Notes: generated from the letters alone by a model not told the origin. Counted from the first letter of the stretch, positions 8,994 to 18,118 are shown. The stretch: DNA of 64,000 nucleotides from Sphingomonas sp. KR3-1 (GCF_040049295.1 NZ_JBDZDQ010000001.1:744001-808000); one strand, 5' to 3'. Numbers and translations are program-made.

Positions 8994-10652
8994 ATGAAAC
9001 TGTTCCGCCCGCTCGCTGCCGCCACGGCGCTGCTCGCCGCTGCACCGCTTTTCGCGCAGGAGGCGACCCCGCCGGCGCAAGTCCTTCCCTCCGAAGCGCC
9101 GCGCGCCGCACCTTCGCTGGTGGTGGTGGTCTCGGTCGACCAGTTCTCGGCCGACCTGTTCGCCGAATATCGCGCGCAGTTCAGCGGCGGCTTCGTGCGG
9201 CTGATGACCGGCGCGGTGTTCCCCTCGGGCTATCAGAGCCATGCCGCGACCGAGACCTGCCCCGGCCACTCGACGATCCTCACCGGCGACCACCCCGCCA
9301 AGACCGGGATCATCGCCAATGACTGGACCGACTTCAACGCGCCGCGCGAGGACAAGACGGTCTATTGCGCCGAGGACGAGAGCGTGCCCGGCAGCAACTC
9401 GAACAGCTACACCGTCTCGGACAAGCATCTGAAGGTGCCGACGCTGGGCGAGTGGATGAAGCTCGCCGACCCGCAGAGCCGCGTCGTCGCCGTCTCCGGC
9501 AAGGACCGTTCGGCAGTGATGATGGCCGGGCACAAGACCGATGAGATCTGGTGGTGGAACGGCAAGGCGTTCGTCTCCTATGCCGGCCGCGCCGAGCCCG
9601 CGATGGTCACCCGGATGAACGCCAATGTCGCCAAGCGGATCGGCGAGGAGCAGGAACCGCTGGCGCTGCCGCCCTTCTGCCAGGCGCGCAGCCGCGCCAT
9701 TCCGCTGTGGAACGGCCGCACCGTGGGCGACGGGCGCTTCGCCCGCGCCGCCGGCGACACCAGCGCCTTCCGCGCCTCGCCCGAATTCGACGAGGCGATC
9801 CTGGCGACCGCCGCGGGCCTGGCGACCGACATGAAGCTTGGCCAGAGTGGCCATACCGACCTGCTGATCGTCGGCGCCTCGGCCACCGACTATGTCGGCC
9901 ATTCGAAGGGCACCGAGGGCAGCGAGATGTGCCTGCAGCTGCTCTCGCTCGACCAGACGCTGGGCAAGCTGTTCGCCGTGCTCGACAAGACCGGGGTCGA
10001 CTATGCCGTGGTGCTGACCGCCGATCATGGCGGCCACGACCTGCCCGAGCGCAACGACGATCACGCCGCGCCGATGGCGCAGCGCATCGAGAAGGACGTG
10101 ACCAGCGGCACGATCGGCAAGGCGATCGCCGCCAAGCTCGGCATCGCCGGGACGGTGCTGACCGGCGGCCCGGGCGGCGACGTCTGGTTCGATCCCAAGC
10201 TCACCAAGGTACAGCGCGCGGCCGCGCAGGCCGAGGCGCTGAAGCAATATGCCGCCAACCCGCAGGTGCAGGCGGTGTTCACCCGCGCCCAGATCGAAGC
10301 GACGCCGATCGTCCATACCCCGCCCGAGACCTGGAGCCTGATCGAGCGCGCCCGCGCTTCCTATGATCCGCAGCGCTCGGGCGACCTGGTGGTGGCCTTG
10401 AAGCCGCGAGTGACGCCGATCCTGGCGGGCGGGCCGGGCAATGTCGCGACGCATGGCAGCTTCTGGGACTATGACCGCCGCGTGCCGATCCTGTTCTGGC
10501 GCAAGGGCATGACCGGGTTCGAGCAGCCGCTCTCGGTGGAGACGGTGGACATCGCCCCGACGCTGGCCGCGCTGATCCATGTGCCGGTGCCGGTGGCGAT
10601 CGACGGACGCTGCCTCGACCTGGATGCAGGTGCGGGGGATAGCTGCAAGTGA
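8994..10652 (+). CDS. phoK: Secreted alkaline phosphatase, PhoK type
   Basis: Periplasmic or secreted metallophosphatase of the nucleotide pyrophosphatase/phosphodiesterase fold, closely resembling the PhoK enzyme described from Sphingomonas. The 552-residue protein has a signal peptide (cut after LFAQ, about residue 22). Metal and catalytic motifs are SVDQ (D49), the nucleophile block TETCPGHST (Thr88), ASATDYVGH and TADHGGHD. Length matches PhoK closely. It probably releases phosphate from organic esters. It is divergent from the DsbD-like gene with about 80 bp between, where its promoter must lie; no obvious Pho box was identified. Confidence 0.93.
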   Translation: MKLFRPLAAATALLAAAPLFAQEATPPAQVLPSEAPRAAPSLVVVVSVDQFSADLFAEYRAQFSGGFVRLMTGAVFPSGYQSHAATETCPGHSTILTGDHPAKTGIIANDWTDFNAPREDKTVYCAEDESVPGSNSNSYTVSDKHLKVPTLGEWMKLADPQSRVVAVSGKDRSAVMMAGHKTDEIWWWNGKAFVSYAGRAEPAMVTRMNANVAKRIGEEQEPLALPPFCQARSRAIPLWNGRTVGDGRFARAAGDTSAFRASPEFDEAILATAAGLATDMKLGQSGHTDLLIVGASATDYVGHSKGTEGSEMCLQLLSLDQTLGKLFAVLDKTGVDYAVVLTADHGGHDLPERNDDHAAPMAQRIEKDVTSGTIGKAIAAKLGIAGTVLTGGPGGDVWFDPKLTKVQRAAAQAEALKQYAANPQVQAVFTRAQIEATPIVHTPPETWSLIERARASYDPQRSGDLVVALKPRVTPILAGGPGNVATHGSFWDYDRRVPILFWRKGMTGFEQPLSVETVDIAPTLAALIHVPVPVAIDGRCLDLDAGAGDSCK

Positions 10653-10660
10653 GGTAACTA

Positions 10661-10686
10661 AGCCCCTCCCCTTCAGGGGAGGGGCT
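10661..10686. terminator. Hairpin between convergent genes
   Basis: A perfect 11-bp stem (AGCCCCTCCCC / GGGGAGGGGCT) with a TTCA loop lies 8 bases after the phoK stop and 9 bases before the end of the opposing gene. There is no U tract on either side, so termination would be weak or factor-aided. The sequence belongs to the CCTCCCC palindrome family seen elsewhere in the window. Confidence 0.6.
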
Positions 10687-10695
10687 AGAAGGGCC

Positions 10696-11631
10696 TTACC
10701 GCCGCCGCTCGAAGATGCGGATGCCGGGGCCGAGATTGTTCTCGCCGAGCGGGCCGACCTGGCCGGTGAAGTCGGCAACGAAGGCCGGGTTGCCGGTGGC
10801 GCCGGGCGCCATCGTCGCGGTGTTGCCCTCGATGCGCAGGCCCGTGCTCGGATAGGTGCGGCCTTCCGCCGCGACCACGATCAGGCCCGAGCTGTTCTCC
10901 TTGGCACGCCCCTGGACGAAGGTGTTGCCCGAGATCAGCCCGGTGCCGCCCTCGGACAGGTCGATCATGTAGTTCGTCTTGCTGCCGCGGCTGTCGTCGA
11001 AGCTGTTGCTGGTGATCGTCACCCGCCGGGCACGCAGCTTGACGTAGTGGCCACCGGTGCCGCGCTCGAAGCGCGAATTGGTGACGACCACGTCGCCGTC
11101 CACCGCGAGATAGATCGCATGGCTGCAATTCTCGGTCTCGCACTGGCCGAGGCCGGCGAAGGTGGTGTGATCGATCGTGATCCGGCGCACCGTCTCGTGG
11201 CCGCCGCCGAGAATGCCTTCCTGGCTGTCGAGGAACATCGAGTTGGTGACGGTGAGGTCGCCCATCTCGATGCGGATGCCGGCGCCGTTGCCGTCGGAGA
11301 CCGCAAAGCCGCGAAAGACGATGCCGTCCACCGCCGAGCCGCGACCGCGCAGCACGAAGGCGGCTTTTTCCTCGCACACGGTCTTCTCGAAGATCGCCGT
11401 GCCGGGCTGGACTGCCTTGAAGGTGATCTTGCCGCCGGTCTGCACGGTGCAGTCATGATAGGTGCCCGGCGCGATCAGGATCGTCGCGGTCCCGTCGCGC
11501 ACCGCGTTCACCGCGTCGTCGAGATGGGCGAAGCCCTGGCCGGTCTCGGCGATGGTGAAGGGGGCACGCTGCTGCTGCGCCGTGGCGGGCGCGGCGATCA
11601 GGGCGAGGGCGACGAGGACGGGCATGCGCAT
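10696..11631 (-). CDS. Secreted right-handed beta-helix protein
   Basis: A 311-residue protein with a signal peptide (cut near PATAQ, about residue 19), followed by repeats typical of parallel beta-helix proteins. Hydrophobic/Asn ladders recur, for example VDGIVFRGF, LTVTNSMF, VTITSNSF and LISGNTF. Such proteins are often polysaccharide lyases or surface-binding proteins, but no catalytic signature is clear, so a specific activity cannot be given. It contains several Cys, possibly forming disulfides. ATG starts at 11631 and 11625 are both possible. It is convergent with phoK. Confidence 0.75.
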   Translation of the reverse strand: MRMPVLVALALIAAPATAQQQRAPFTIAETGQGFAHLDDAVNAVRDGTATILIAPGTYHDCTVQTGGKITFKAVQPGTAIFEKTVCEEKAAFVLRGRGSAVDGIVFRGFAVSDGNGAGIRIEMGDLTVTNSMFLDSQEGILGGGHETVRRITIDHTTFAGLGQCETENCSHAIYLAVDGDVVVTNSRFERGTGGHYVKLRARRVTITSNSFDDSRGSKTNYMIDLSEGGTGLISGNTFVQGRAKENSSGLIVVAAEGRTYPSTGLRIEGNTATMAPGATGNPAFVADFTGQVGPLGENNLGPGIRIFERRR

Positions 11632-11659
11632 GATCCCTTCGATACGATCGCAGCGTTAA

Positions 11660-11806
11660 AATTCCTCCCCGAGCTCGTCTCGGGGAGGGGGACCAGCCGC
11701 AGGCTGGTGGAGGGGCTGCCAGCGACATCGGCGGTGTTCCACCGCCGCCCCTCCACCACTCGCTTCGCGAGCGGTCCCCCTCCCCCAGCGAGCTGGGGGA
11801 GGAATT
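11660..11806. repeat. Composite palindromic intergenic repeat
   Basis: The 147-bp element has outer arms AATTCCTCCCC and GGGGAGGAATT. Nested inner complementary blocks are GGGGGACC with GGTCCCCC, and GGTGGAGGGGC with GCCCCTCCACC. It could fold into one long branched hairpin. Half of it recurs as a terminator-like hairpin at 53007-53035. It fills nearly the whole gap between the beta-helix gene and mmsB. Confidence 0.85.
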
Positions 11807-11809
11807 GAT

Positions 11810-12685
11810 CTACCTGAGCGTCTTGATGATCCCCGAAAAGTCGAGCCCGGCGCCTTCGCCGTCGACGAACGCCTGGTAGAGTTCCTCCGCGCGCGTCCCC
11901 ATCGGCACGGTCGCGCCGACGCTTGCCGCGGCTTCCAGGGCGAGCTTCAAGTCCTTGAGCATCAGCGGCGCGGCGAACCCGCCCTGATAGTCGCGGTCGG
12001 CAGGGCTTTCGGGGCCGACGCCGGGAACCGGGCAATAGCTCGTCATCGACCAGCTCTGCCCCGAGCTGACCGAGGCGATGTCGTAGAAGCGCTGCGCATC
12101 CAGACCGAGCTTCTCGGCGAGCGCGAAGGCCTCGCAGGTGGCGATCATCGTCGCGCCGAGGATCATGTTGTTGCAGATCTTGGCGCCCTGCCCGGCGCCG
12201 CTGGCGCCGGCATGGATCACGGCCTTGCCCATCTCCGCCAGGAACGGCTCGGCGCGGGCAAAGGCCTGCTCGGTGCCGCCGACCATGAAGGTGAGGCTGC
12301 CGGCATTGGCCGCAGCGATGCCGCCCGAGACCGGGGCATCGACTGCCATCAGGCCGCGTGCCGTCGCCGCTTCCGCCACCCGGCGCGCCGTATCGACGTC
12401 GATCGTCGAGCAATCGATCAGGATCGCGCCGGGCGCGGCATTGTCGAGCAGGACATCGGTGTAGGTCGCCTCGACATGCCTGCCCGCCGGCAGCATCGTC
12501 ACCACCGCCTCGGCACCGGCGACGGCTTCCGCAGCGCTGGCGGCGGGCAGGCAGGCGGCGGCTTTCGCCTTGTCGAGTGCGTCCTGGCTCAAGTCGAAGG
12601 CGCGGACGTCATGCCCCGCCTTGGCGAGGTTCGCAGCCATGCCGCCGCCCATATTGCCCAAGCCGATAAATGCTACGCGTGCCAC
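11810..12685 (-). CDS. mmsB: 3-hydroxyisobutyrate dehydrogenase
   Basis: Oxidises 3-hydroxyisobutyrate to methylmalonate semialdehyde with NAD, the fourth step from isobutyryl-CoA in valine breakdown. The 291-residue protein has the Rossmann motif GLGNMGGGMA (residues 8-17), the substrate-binding DAPVSGG block and the catalytic lysine region GQGAKICNN. Length is typical. It is the last gene of the minus-strand valine operon, 25 bases after the enoyl-CoA hydratase stop, and ends just before a palindromic repeat that may stop transcription. Confidence 0.94.
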   Translation of the reverse strand: MARVAFIGLGNMGGGMAANLAKAGHDVRAFDLSQDALDKAKAAACLPAASAAEAVAGAEAVVTMLPAGRHVEATYTDVLLDNAAPGAILIDCSTIDVDTARRVAEAATARGLMAVDAPVSGGIAAANAGSLTFMVGGTEQAFARAEPFLAEMGKAVIHAGASGAGQGAKICNNMILGATMIATCEAFALAEKLGLDAQRFYDIASVSSGQSWSMTSYCPVPGVGPESPADRDYQGGFAAPLMLKDLKLALEAAASVGATVPMGTRAEELYQAFVDGEGAGLDFSGIIKTLR

Positions 12686-12710
12686 TTGCGGGTATCCTCT
12701 CGTTTTCGTT

Positions 12711-13484
12711 TTACTTGCCGGTCCAGTTGCCCGGGCGCTTCTCGACGAACGCGGTCATGCCTTCCTTCTGGTCGGCGGTGCCGAACAGCGCGTGGAACAG
12801 CCGGCGCTCGAAGGCGACGCCCTGAGCCAGGCCGGTCTCGAAGGCGGTGTTGACCATCTCCTTGTTCGCCAGCACCGCGAGCGGCGCCATGCCGGCGATC
12901 GCTTGCGCGGTCTTCACCGCTTCCTCGACCAGCTCGGCCGCCGGAAGTATGCGGCTGACCAGCCCGGCGCGCTCGGCCTCGGCGGCGTCCATCATCCGGC
13001 CGGTGAGGCACATCTCCATCGCCTTGGCCTTGCCGACCGCGCGGGTGAGCCGCTGCGAGCCGCCCATGCCGGGCGAGACCGCGAGCTTGATCTCGGGCTG
13101 GCCGAACCTGGCATTATCGCCCGCCAGGATGAAGTCGCACATCATCGCCAGCTCGCATCCGCCGCCGAGCGCATAGCCGGAGACCGCGGCGATGATCGGC
13201 TTGCGCGTGCGGGTGAACACGTCCCAGCCGGCGAAGAAGTCATGGCCGTACATGTCGGCAAAGCCCTGGGCCTGCATCTCCTTGATGTCGGCACCGGCGG
13301 CAAAGGCCTTCTCGCTGCCGGTGATCACCGCGCAACCCTGCGACGGGTCGGCGTCGAACGCCTTCATGGCATCGAGCAGCTCGGAGAGGATCTGGCTGTT
13401 GAGCGCGTTGAGCGCCTGGGGGCGGTTCAGCGTGACGAGCGTCGCGGCGCCGCGCTGCTCGACGAGGATGGTTTCGTAGCTCAT
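12711..13484 (-). CDS. Enoyl-CoA hydratase
   Basis: Crotonase-fold enzyme of 257 residues. It has the oxyanion-hole motifs AAGADIKEM and [14 protein letters not shown], and both glutamates expected of a hydratase (GGCELA and FGQPEI). In this operon it most likely hydrates methacrylyl-CoA to 3-hydroxyisobutyryl-CoA, the step between the acyl-CoA dehydrogenase and the hydrolase encoded upstream; it could also act on other short enoyl-CoAs. Its start codon directly abuts the stop of the YunG-like gene, consistent with coupled translation. Confidence 0.92.
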   Translation of the reverse strand: MSYETILVEQRGAATLVTLNRPQALNALNSQILSELLDAMKAFDADPSQGCAVITGSEKAFAAGADIKEMQAQGFADMYGHDFFAGWDVFTRTRKPIIAAVSGYALGGGCELAMMCDFILAGDNARFGQPEIKLAVSPGMGGSQRLTRAVGKAKAMEMCLTGRMMDAAEAERAGLVSRILPAAELVEEAVKTAQAIAGMAPLAVLANKEMVNTAFETGLAQGVAFERRLFHALFGTADQKEGMTAFVEKRPGNWTGK

Positions 13485-13838
13485 TCAGGCTTCCTGATGC
13501 TGGCGCTCGACATTGGCGATAAGCGCGGCGAGCTGTGCGGGAGTTGCATGCTCATGGGCTTCCTCGGTCGAGCTGGGGCTGTTGTCATAGGGGATCGGCT
13601 CGTCGAACTGATCGGTCGCCAGGTCCCAATAGCGTCCGTCGATGCAATTGTAGAAATGGGTGCCGCCCTTGGTGGCGGTCTTGAATATGTCGCCACCGAA
13701 GAAATGCTGGGTAGCGAGCGCAGTCACCGCGCACTGGTTCAGGCACGGATTGGCCGGATCAAAGGCGTCCGGGATGGTCTCCGCACTCCAGGCATGCTTG
13801 ACGGCATGATAGAAGTCGGCGGGCGTGGCGTAGCGCAT
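13485..13838 (-). CDS. YunG-like small protein in the valine operon
   Basis: A 117-residue protein resembling the YunG family of unknown function. The shared pattern is a central NQCAVTAL motif followed by FFGGDIF and a C-terminal HFYNCIDGRYWDL-like block. It begins at the ATG that overlaps the hydrolase stop (TGATG, sharing the A at 13838). Its stop abuts the enoyl-CoA hydratase start, so it is fully embedded in the operon. The conserved Cys plus later His residues recall a papain-like arrangement, but this is only a guess. No role in valine breakdown is known. Confidence 0.75.
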   Translation of the reverse strand: MRYATPADFYHAVKHAWSAETIPDAFDPANPCLNQCAVTALATQHFFGGDIFKTATKGGTHFYNCIDGRYWDLATDQFDEPIPYDNSPSSTEEAHEHATPAQLAALIANVERQHQEA

Positions 13839-14878
13839 CAGGGCTCCCATTGCTGATCGGCGGGCAAAGGCGCGAAGATCGCATCGATCATCTCGTCGCT
13901 GACGCCCTCGAGCGTAGCGGGTTTCCACCCAGGCGCATTGTCCTTGTCGACGATCAGCGCGCGGACGCCCTCGATGAAGTCATGGCTCTGCGCGACGCGG
14001 CCGCCGATGGCGAATTCCTGGCGCATCTCGTCGGCGAAGCTGGCCCTGGCGCGGCCTTCCCGGACGAGGCGGAGCGAGACCTTCATCGACTGGGGTGACT
14101 TGGTGCGCAGGGTGGCGAGCTGGGCGGCTGCCCATTCGCCCGGATCGGCGGCGAGCGCGGCGACTACGCCTTCCACCGTGTCGGCGGCGAAGAGACGATC
14201 GATCTCGGCGCGGTGCGCGGCGATGCGCGGCTCGGGCGCGGGCACCGACAGTTCGGCAAGGATCGCCTCGGCCGCCGCGGGATCCGCGGCGATGCGCGCC
14301 TTGGCGCCTGCGAGCGCCTCAGCCGGCAGATAGTGGCTGGCGAGGCCAAGCGCGCGGCACTCCGCACCATCGAGCCGGTGGCCGGTCAGCGCCAGATACT
14401 CGCCGACCTTGCCGGGCAGGCGCGACAGATACCAGCCGCCGCCCACGTCCGGGAACAGGCCGATGCCGGTCTCGGGCATGGCGAACTTGGTGTTCTCGGT
14501 CGCGATCCGGAACTTGGCCGGCTGCGAGATGCCGACGCCGCCGCCCATCGTGATGCCGTCCATGAACGCCACCACCGGCTTGGCATAGGTGAACAGCGCG
14601 TGGTTGAGTTGGTACTCGACGCGGAAGAAATCGCGCGCCTGGCTGCCGTCACCGGCGCCGCTCTCGGCGATCATGCGGATGTCGCCGCCGGCGCAGAAGC
14701 CCCTGCCCTCGGCATGATCGATCAGCACGACCCCGACGGCGGGATCGTCACGCCACGCCGTCAGGGCTTCGAGCATCGCGGCGCACATGCCAGTGTTGAG
14801 CGCGTGGATCGCCTTTGGGCGGTTGAGGCGGATGCGGCCGGCGCGGCCTTCGGTGAAGAGGAGAACGTCGTCGGTCAC
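13838..14878 (-). CDS. 3-hydroxyisobutyryl-CoA hydrolase
   Basis: Crotonase-fold thioesterase that frees 3-hydroxyisobutyrate from CoA, so the product can go on to MmsB. The 346 residues are about 90 longer than a hydratase, as expected for this family. Diagnostic motifs are GFCAGGDIRM, MDGITMGGGVGIS and MPETGIGLFPDVGG. Its ATG overlaps the acyl-CoA dehydrogenase stop by four bases (ATGA), and its own stop overlaps the YunG-like start. The operon context supports the valine substrate over a general enoyl-CoA hydratase. Confidence 0.92.
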   Translation of the reverse strand: MTDDVLLFTEGRAGRIRLNRPKAIHALNTGMCAAMLEALTAWRDDPAVGVVLIDHAEGRGFCAGGDIRMIAESGAGDGSQARDFFRVEYQLNHALFTYAKPVVAFMDGITMGGGVGISQPAKFRIATENTKFAMPETGIGLFPDVGGGWYLSRLPGKVGEYLALTGHRLDGAECRALGLASHYLPAEALAGAKARIAADPAAAEAILAELSVPAPEPRIAAHRAEIDRLFAADTVEGVVAALAADPGEWAAAQLATLRTKSPQSMKVSLRLVREGRARASFADEMRQEFAIGGRVAQSHDFIEGVRALIVDKDNAPGWKPATLEGVSDEMIDAIFAPLPADQQWEP

Positions 14879-16017
14879 TGGCGGGTCAGCTCCCGGCCGA
14901 CGATCATCCGCATGACCTGGTTGGTGCCCTCGAGGATAGAGTGAACGCGCAGATCGCGCCAGAAACGCTCGATCGGATAGTCCATCAGATAGCCATAGCC
15001 GCCATGGAGCTGGAGCGCGCGGTCGACCACGGAGGAGCCCGTGTCGGTAGCGAAGCGCTTGGCCATCGCGGCGAACTTGGTCTTGTCGGGCGCGCCAGCC
15101 GTGACCTTGGCGGCAGCGAGATAGAGCAGCGCGCGAGCAGCCTCGAGCTCGGTCGCCATGTCGGCGAGGACGAACTGGGTGTTCTGGAAGTCCGCGATCG
15201 GACGCCCGAACTGCTGGCGGTCCTTGGTGTATTTCACGGCCTCGTCGAGGCAGCGCTGGGCGCCGCCGAGCGAGCAGGCGCCGATATTGAGCCGGCCGCC
15301 GTCCAGACCCATCATCGCGAAGCGGAAGCCCGCGCCCTCATCGCCGACGCGGTTCGCGACCGGTACGCGGACATCCTCGAAGGTCACCTGGCGCGTCGGC
15401 TGCGAATGCCAGCCAAGCTTGCGCTCGTTAGCGCCGAAGCTCACGCCGGGCATGTCCTTCTCGATCACCAGGCACGAGATGCCCTTGGGGCCGTCCTCGC
15501 CGGTGCGAACCATGGTGACGTAGATCTCGTTCTCGCCGGCACCCGAGATGAACTGCTTCGAGCCGTTGACGACATAGTGATCGCCGTCCAGCACCGCCCG
15601 CGTCTTGAGCGCTGCGGCGTCCGAGCCCGACGACGGCTCGGTAAGGCAATAGCTGGCGATCCGCTCCATCGTGATCAGCGAGGGTAGATACTTGTCCTTG
15701 AGCGGCTGGCTGCCGAAGCTGTCGATCATCCAGCTCGCCATGTTGTGGATCGAGATGAACGCGCTGGTCGACGGGCAGCCATAGGCCATCGCCTCCATGA
15801 TCAGCGCCGCCTCGAGCCGGCCGAGGCCGATGCCGCCGCTCTCCTCCGAGACATAGATCGAGGCGAAGCCGAGCTCGGCGGCGGCGCGGATCGTGTCACG
15901 CGGGAAGATGTGCTTCTCGTCCCATTCGGCCGCATGCGGCGTGATCGCATCGGCGGTGAACTTCTGCGCCATCTCCTGGATGGCACGCTGGTCGTCGGTG
16001 AGTTCGAACTGGGTCAT
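14875..16017 (-). CDS. Acyl-CoA dehydrogenase, probable isobutyryl-CoA dehydrogenase
   Basis: FAD enzyme of 380 residues that introduces the alpha-beta double bond. Visible signatures are YCLTEPSSGSDAAA (flavin and substrate site), DRQQFGRPI, LQLHGGYGYLMDYPIERFWRD with the typical C-terminal region, and ILEGTNQVMRMIVGREL. Its place directly ahead of the hydrolase and hydratase genes, with MmsB and MmsA nearby, makes isobutyryl-CoA the likely substrate. The start at 16017 overlaps the polysaccharide deacetylase stop by four bases. The frame stays open far upstream, but that is a shadow of the deacetylase gene. Confidence 0.92.
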   Translation of the reverse strand: MTQFELTDDQRAIQEMAQKFTADAITPHAAEWDEKHIFPRDTIRAAAELGFASIYVSEESGGIGLGRLEAALIMEAMAYGCPSTSAFISIHNMASWMIDSFGSQPLKDKYLPSLITMERIASYCLTEPSSGSDAAALKTRAVLDGDHYVVNGSKQFISGAGENEIYVTMVRTGEDGPKGISCLVIEKDMPGVSFGANERKLGWHSQPTRQVTFEDVRVPVANRVGDEGAGFRFAMMGLDGGRLNIGACSLGGAQRCLDEAVKYTKDRQQFGRPIADFQNTQFVLADMATELEAARALLYLAAAKVTAGAPDKTKFAAMAKRFATDTGSSVVDRALQLHGGYGYLMDYPIERFWRDLRVHSILEGTNQVMRMIVGRELTRQ

Positions 16018-17006
16018 GGCTTCTTTTCTTCGTGGAGGACGCGCTCGGCGAAGAGCGCGTCGGCGATCTTGACATCGTTGCGCTCGTACCAGCGCGGCTT
16101 GGGCAGCTTCTTCTCCCAGGCGATCTGCTCGATCAGCGTGCCCGCGGTCCAGGCGACGTCGGGCTTTTCGAGATGGATGGGATCGGCATAGGCTGCATCG
16201 GCGCCGATGATTTCCCAGCCATCCTTGCGCAGCGCATCGATCAGGTCGCCGAGGAACAGCGCCGCCATGTCGGTCTCGTGGAGCAGCAGGACATGCGCGG
16301 GCGAGCGGCCGAGCGCGCGTTTCGCCAGGTCGTCGCCGAAATCGGCGGAGACGACATGGGTCTCGACATAGAGGTCGCGCAGCGCGTCCATGTCGATCGG
16401 CTTGCCCGCCTTCTTCGCGGCGATCGCCTGGCCTTCCATATTCCAGTCCGACCCGTCGATTGTCGCATAGCCGTTCATCAGCCCGCGCGCGGCGAGCCCG
16501 GCGCGGACGGCGGCGACCTTGGCCTTGTCCGGCCCGCCCTCGTCCAGGAACGGGAAGCGCAGCCAGGGGCGGCGCGCCGTGCCCTGCGTCTTCAGATAGG
16601 CCTCGGCCTTGTCGATATCGGCGAGGAAATATTCGGCGCTGACCTTGGTCAGCTTCGGGTGGCTGTTGGTATGATCGGCGAGCACCGCGCCGGCGGCGAC
16701 ATAGGCGGCGATCCGCTTCGGCGCGTCGATCCCGCTGCCGAAATGGACGATGCGGTTGGGGTTGAGGAAGAACACCGGCTGCGGCACCTGGCGCGAGCGG
16801 AAGATCTCGACCAGGCGGGCGGTGCGCTCGTCGGGCGTGAGGAAGGCGCCGGCGCCGCGCGGCACGTCGTCGAAGCTCAGCGCGATGCGCTTGGTCGCCT
16901 GCGACGGCGTGGAGGCATTGACACTGATCGTGCGCTTGCCGGGCACCACCAGCGTCAGCGCGATGCACGCGATCATCGCCTTGAGGATGAAGCGCAGTCC
17001 GGTCAT
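16014..17006 (-). CDS. Polysaccharide deacetylase family protein
   Basis: A 330-residue protein with an N-terminal signal or membrane anchor (residues 7-22), then a NodB-like fold. Motif 1 reads ALSFDDVP (usual SFDDGP), and the metal-binding His pair is DHTNSH; the late motif is LLLHETD. It probably removes acetyl groups from a cell-envelope polysaccharide. Its stop overlaps the acyl-CoA dehydrogenase start (ATGA), so it leads the valine operon transcript although it has no evident metabolic link. It is divergent from the AraC-type gene, leaving 65 bp for two promoters. Confidence 0.85.
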   Translation of the reverse strand: MTGLRFILKAMIACIALTLVVPGKRTISVNASTPSQATKRIALSFDDVPRGAGAFLTPDERTARLVEIFRSRQVPQPVFFLNPNRIVHFGSGIDAPKRIAAYVAAGAVLADHTNSHPKLTKVSAEYFLADIDKAEAYLKTQGTARRPWLRFPFLDEGGPDKAKVAAVRAGLAARGLMNGYATIDGSDWNMEGQAIAAKKAGKPIDMDALRDLYVETHVVSADFGDDLAKRALGRSPAHVLLLHETDMAALFLGDLIDALRKDGWEIIGADAAYADPIHLEKPDVAWTAGTLIEQIAWEKKLPKPRWYERNDVKIADALFAERVLHEEKKP

Positions 17007-17071
17007 TCGGGCCCCCAGGTTTCCGCCGCAATCAATAGACGCTGGCGGGGGGCGGCGCCATAAGGCAGCGC

Positions 17072-18118
17072 ATGGAGCGGCTGTTGCTTATCGATACAGC
17101 GATGCGGCTGATGGGGGTCGGCCAGCTGGTGCTGATGGCACTGGTCGTCGGCCGCAGCGGCGCGCCGGCGCGGATCCGCTGGGCGAGCGTACTGCTGCTG
17201 ACCAGCGTTGCGGCCTATCTCTCGGTCGTGTCGCCGACGCTGCACCTGTGGCGCTCGGCGATCTGGCCGGCGGTCCTGATCCTGTCGCTCAACGCGCCGC
17301 TTGCGCTGTGGGTGTTCGCGCACCTGATCTTCGAGCGGCCGATCGACCGCCGCCTGTTCGCGCTGGCCCTCGGCGTGACGCTGGTCGACTGGGGCTTCGC
17401 GCTCCACGCCCGCTACGTGACGCACGCGATGCCGCTTGCCGCAAGCGCGGTGCAGCATGCGGTCGCCTTCCTGCTCGCTGCCCACGCCATCGCCATCGCC
17501 ATCGCCAATCGCGGCGACGACCTGCTTGAGAAGCGCCGCGCGTTCCGGCTGGGCTTCGTGATCGTGGTGGGTGTCGAGACGCTGGGCGTGGTGGTCGCGG
17601 AGAGCGTCTATGGGCTGATGCGCAGCGACATCTGGCTGATGCTGCTCCAGTCGGGCACCTCGCTGCTCGCGATCCTGGCGTTCGGCGCGGCGATGCTCTC
17701 GGCCAATGCCGAGCTGCTGTTCGACGCCGCCGCGTTCCAGCCCGTGCGCGCGCCGCTGTCGCCGGCCGAGCATGTCCTCAAGCAGAAGCTCGATGCGGCG
17801 ATGGCGGACCATGTCTACCGCGAGAGCGGGCTCAGCATCGGTGTGCTGGCGCAGAAGCTGGGCGTGCCCGAGCATCGCCTGCGCGCGCTGATCAACCAGC
17901 GGCTGGGCTATCGCAACTTCTCGGACTTCCTCAATTCGCACCGCATCACCGACGCCAGGGCCTGGCTGGGCGATCCGGCCAAGGTCGACCTGCCGGTGCT
18001 GACGCTGGCGATGGACCTGGGCTATGGCAGCCTCGCGCCATTCAACCGCGCGTTCCGCGATGCGACCGGCACCAGCCCGAGCGACTATCGCCGCAGCGCC
18101 ATCCTCGAAAAAAGCTGA
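17072..18118 (+). CDS. Membrane-bound AraC-family regulator
   Basis: A 348-residue protein with about six membrane helices in residues 1-205, then a cytoplasmic AraC-type double helix-turn-helix domain at about 240-340. The second helix block shows the classic GYGSLAPFNRAFRDATGTSPSDYR. Membrane-embedded AraC proteins of this layout are usually paired with a neighbouring lipid or fatty-acid gene. Here the partner is a sterol-desaturase-family enzyme 72 bp downstream on the same strand. It could sense a membrane lipid and control that gene; this is inference. Confidence 0.85.
   Translation: MERLLLIDTAMRLMGVGQLVLMALVVGRSGAPARIRWASVLLLTSVAAYLSVVSPTLHLWRSAIWPAVLILSLNAPLALWVFAHLIFERPIDRRLFALALGVTLVDWGFALHARYVTHAMPLAASAVQHAVAFLLAAHAIAIAIANRGDDLLEKRRAFRLGFVIVVGVETLGVVVAESVYGLMRSDIWLMLLQSGTSLLAILAFGAAMLSANAELLFDAAAFQPVRAPLSPAEHVLKQKLDAAMADHVYRESGLSIGVLAQKLGVPEHRLRALINQRLGYRNFSDFLNSHRITDARAWLGDPAKVDLPVLTLAMDLGYGSLAPFNRAFRDATGTSPSDYRRSAILEKS

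Noticed and set aside
11019..11456. Antisense or alternative-frame proteins within the beta-helix gene
   Set aside because: Their composition is Ser/Arg/Ala-rich without domains, as expected for shadow frames.
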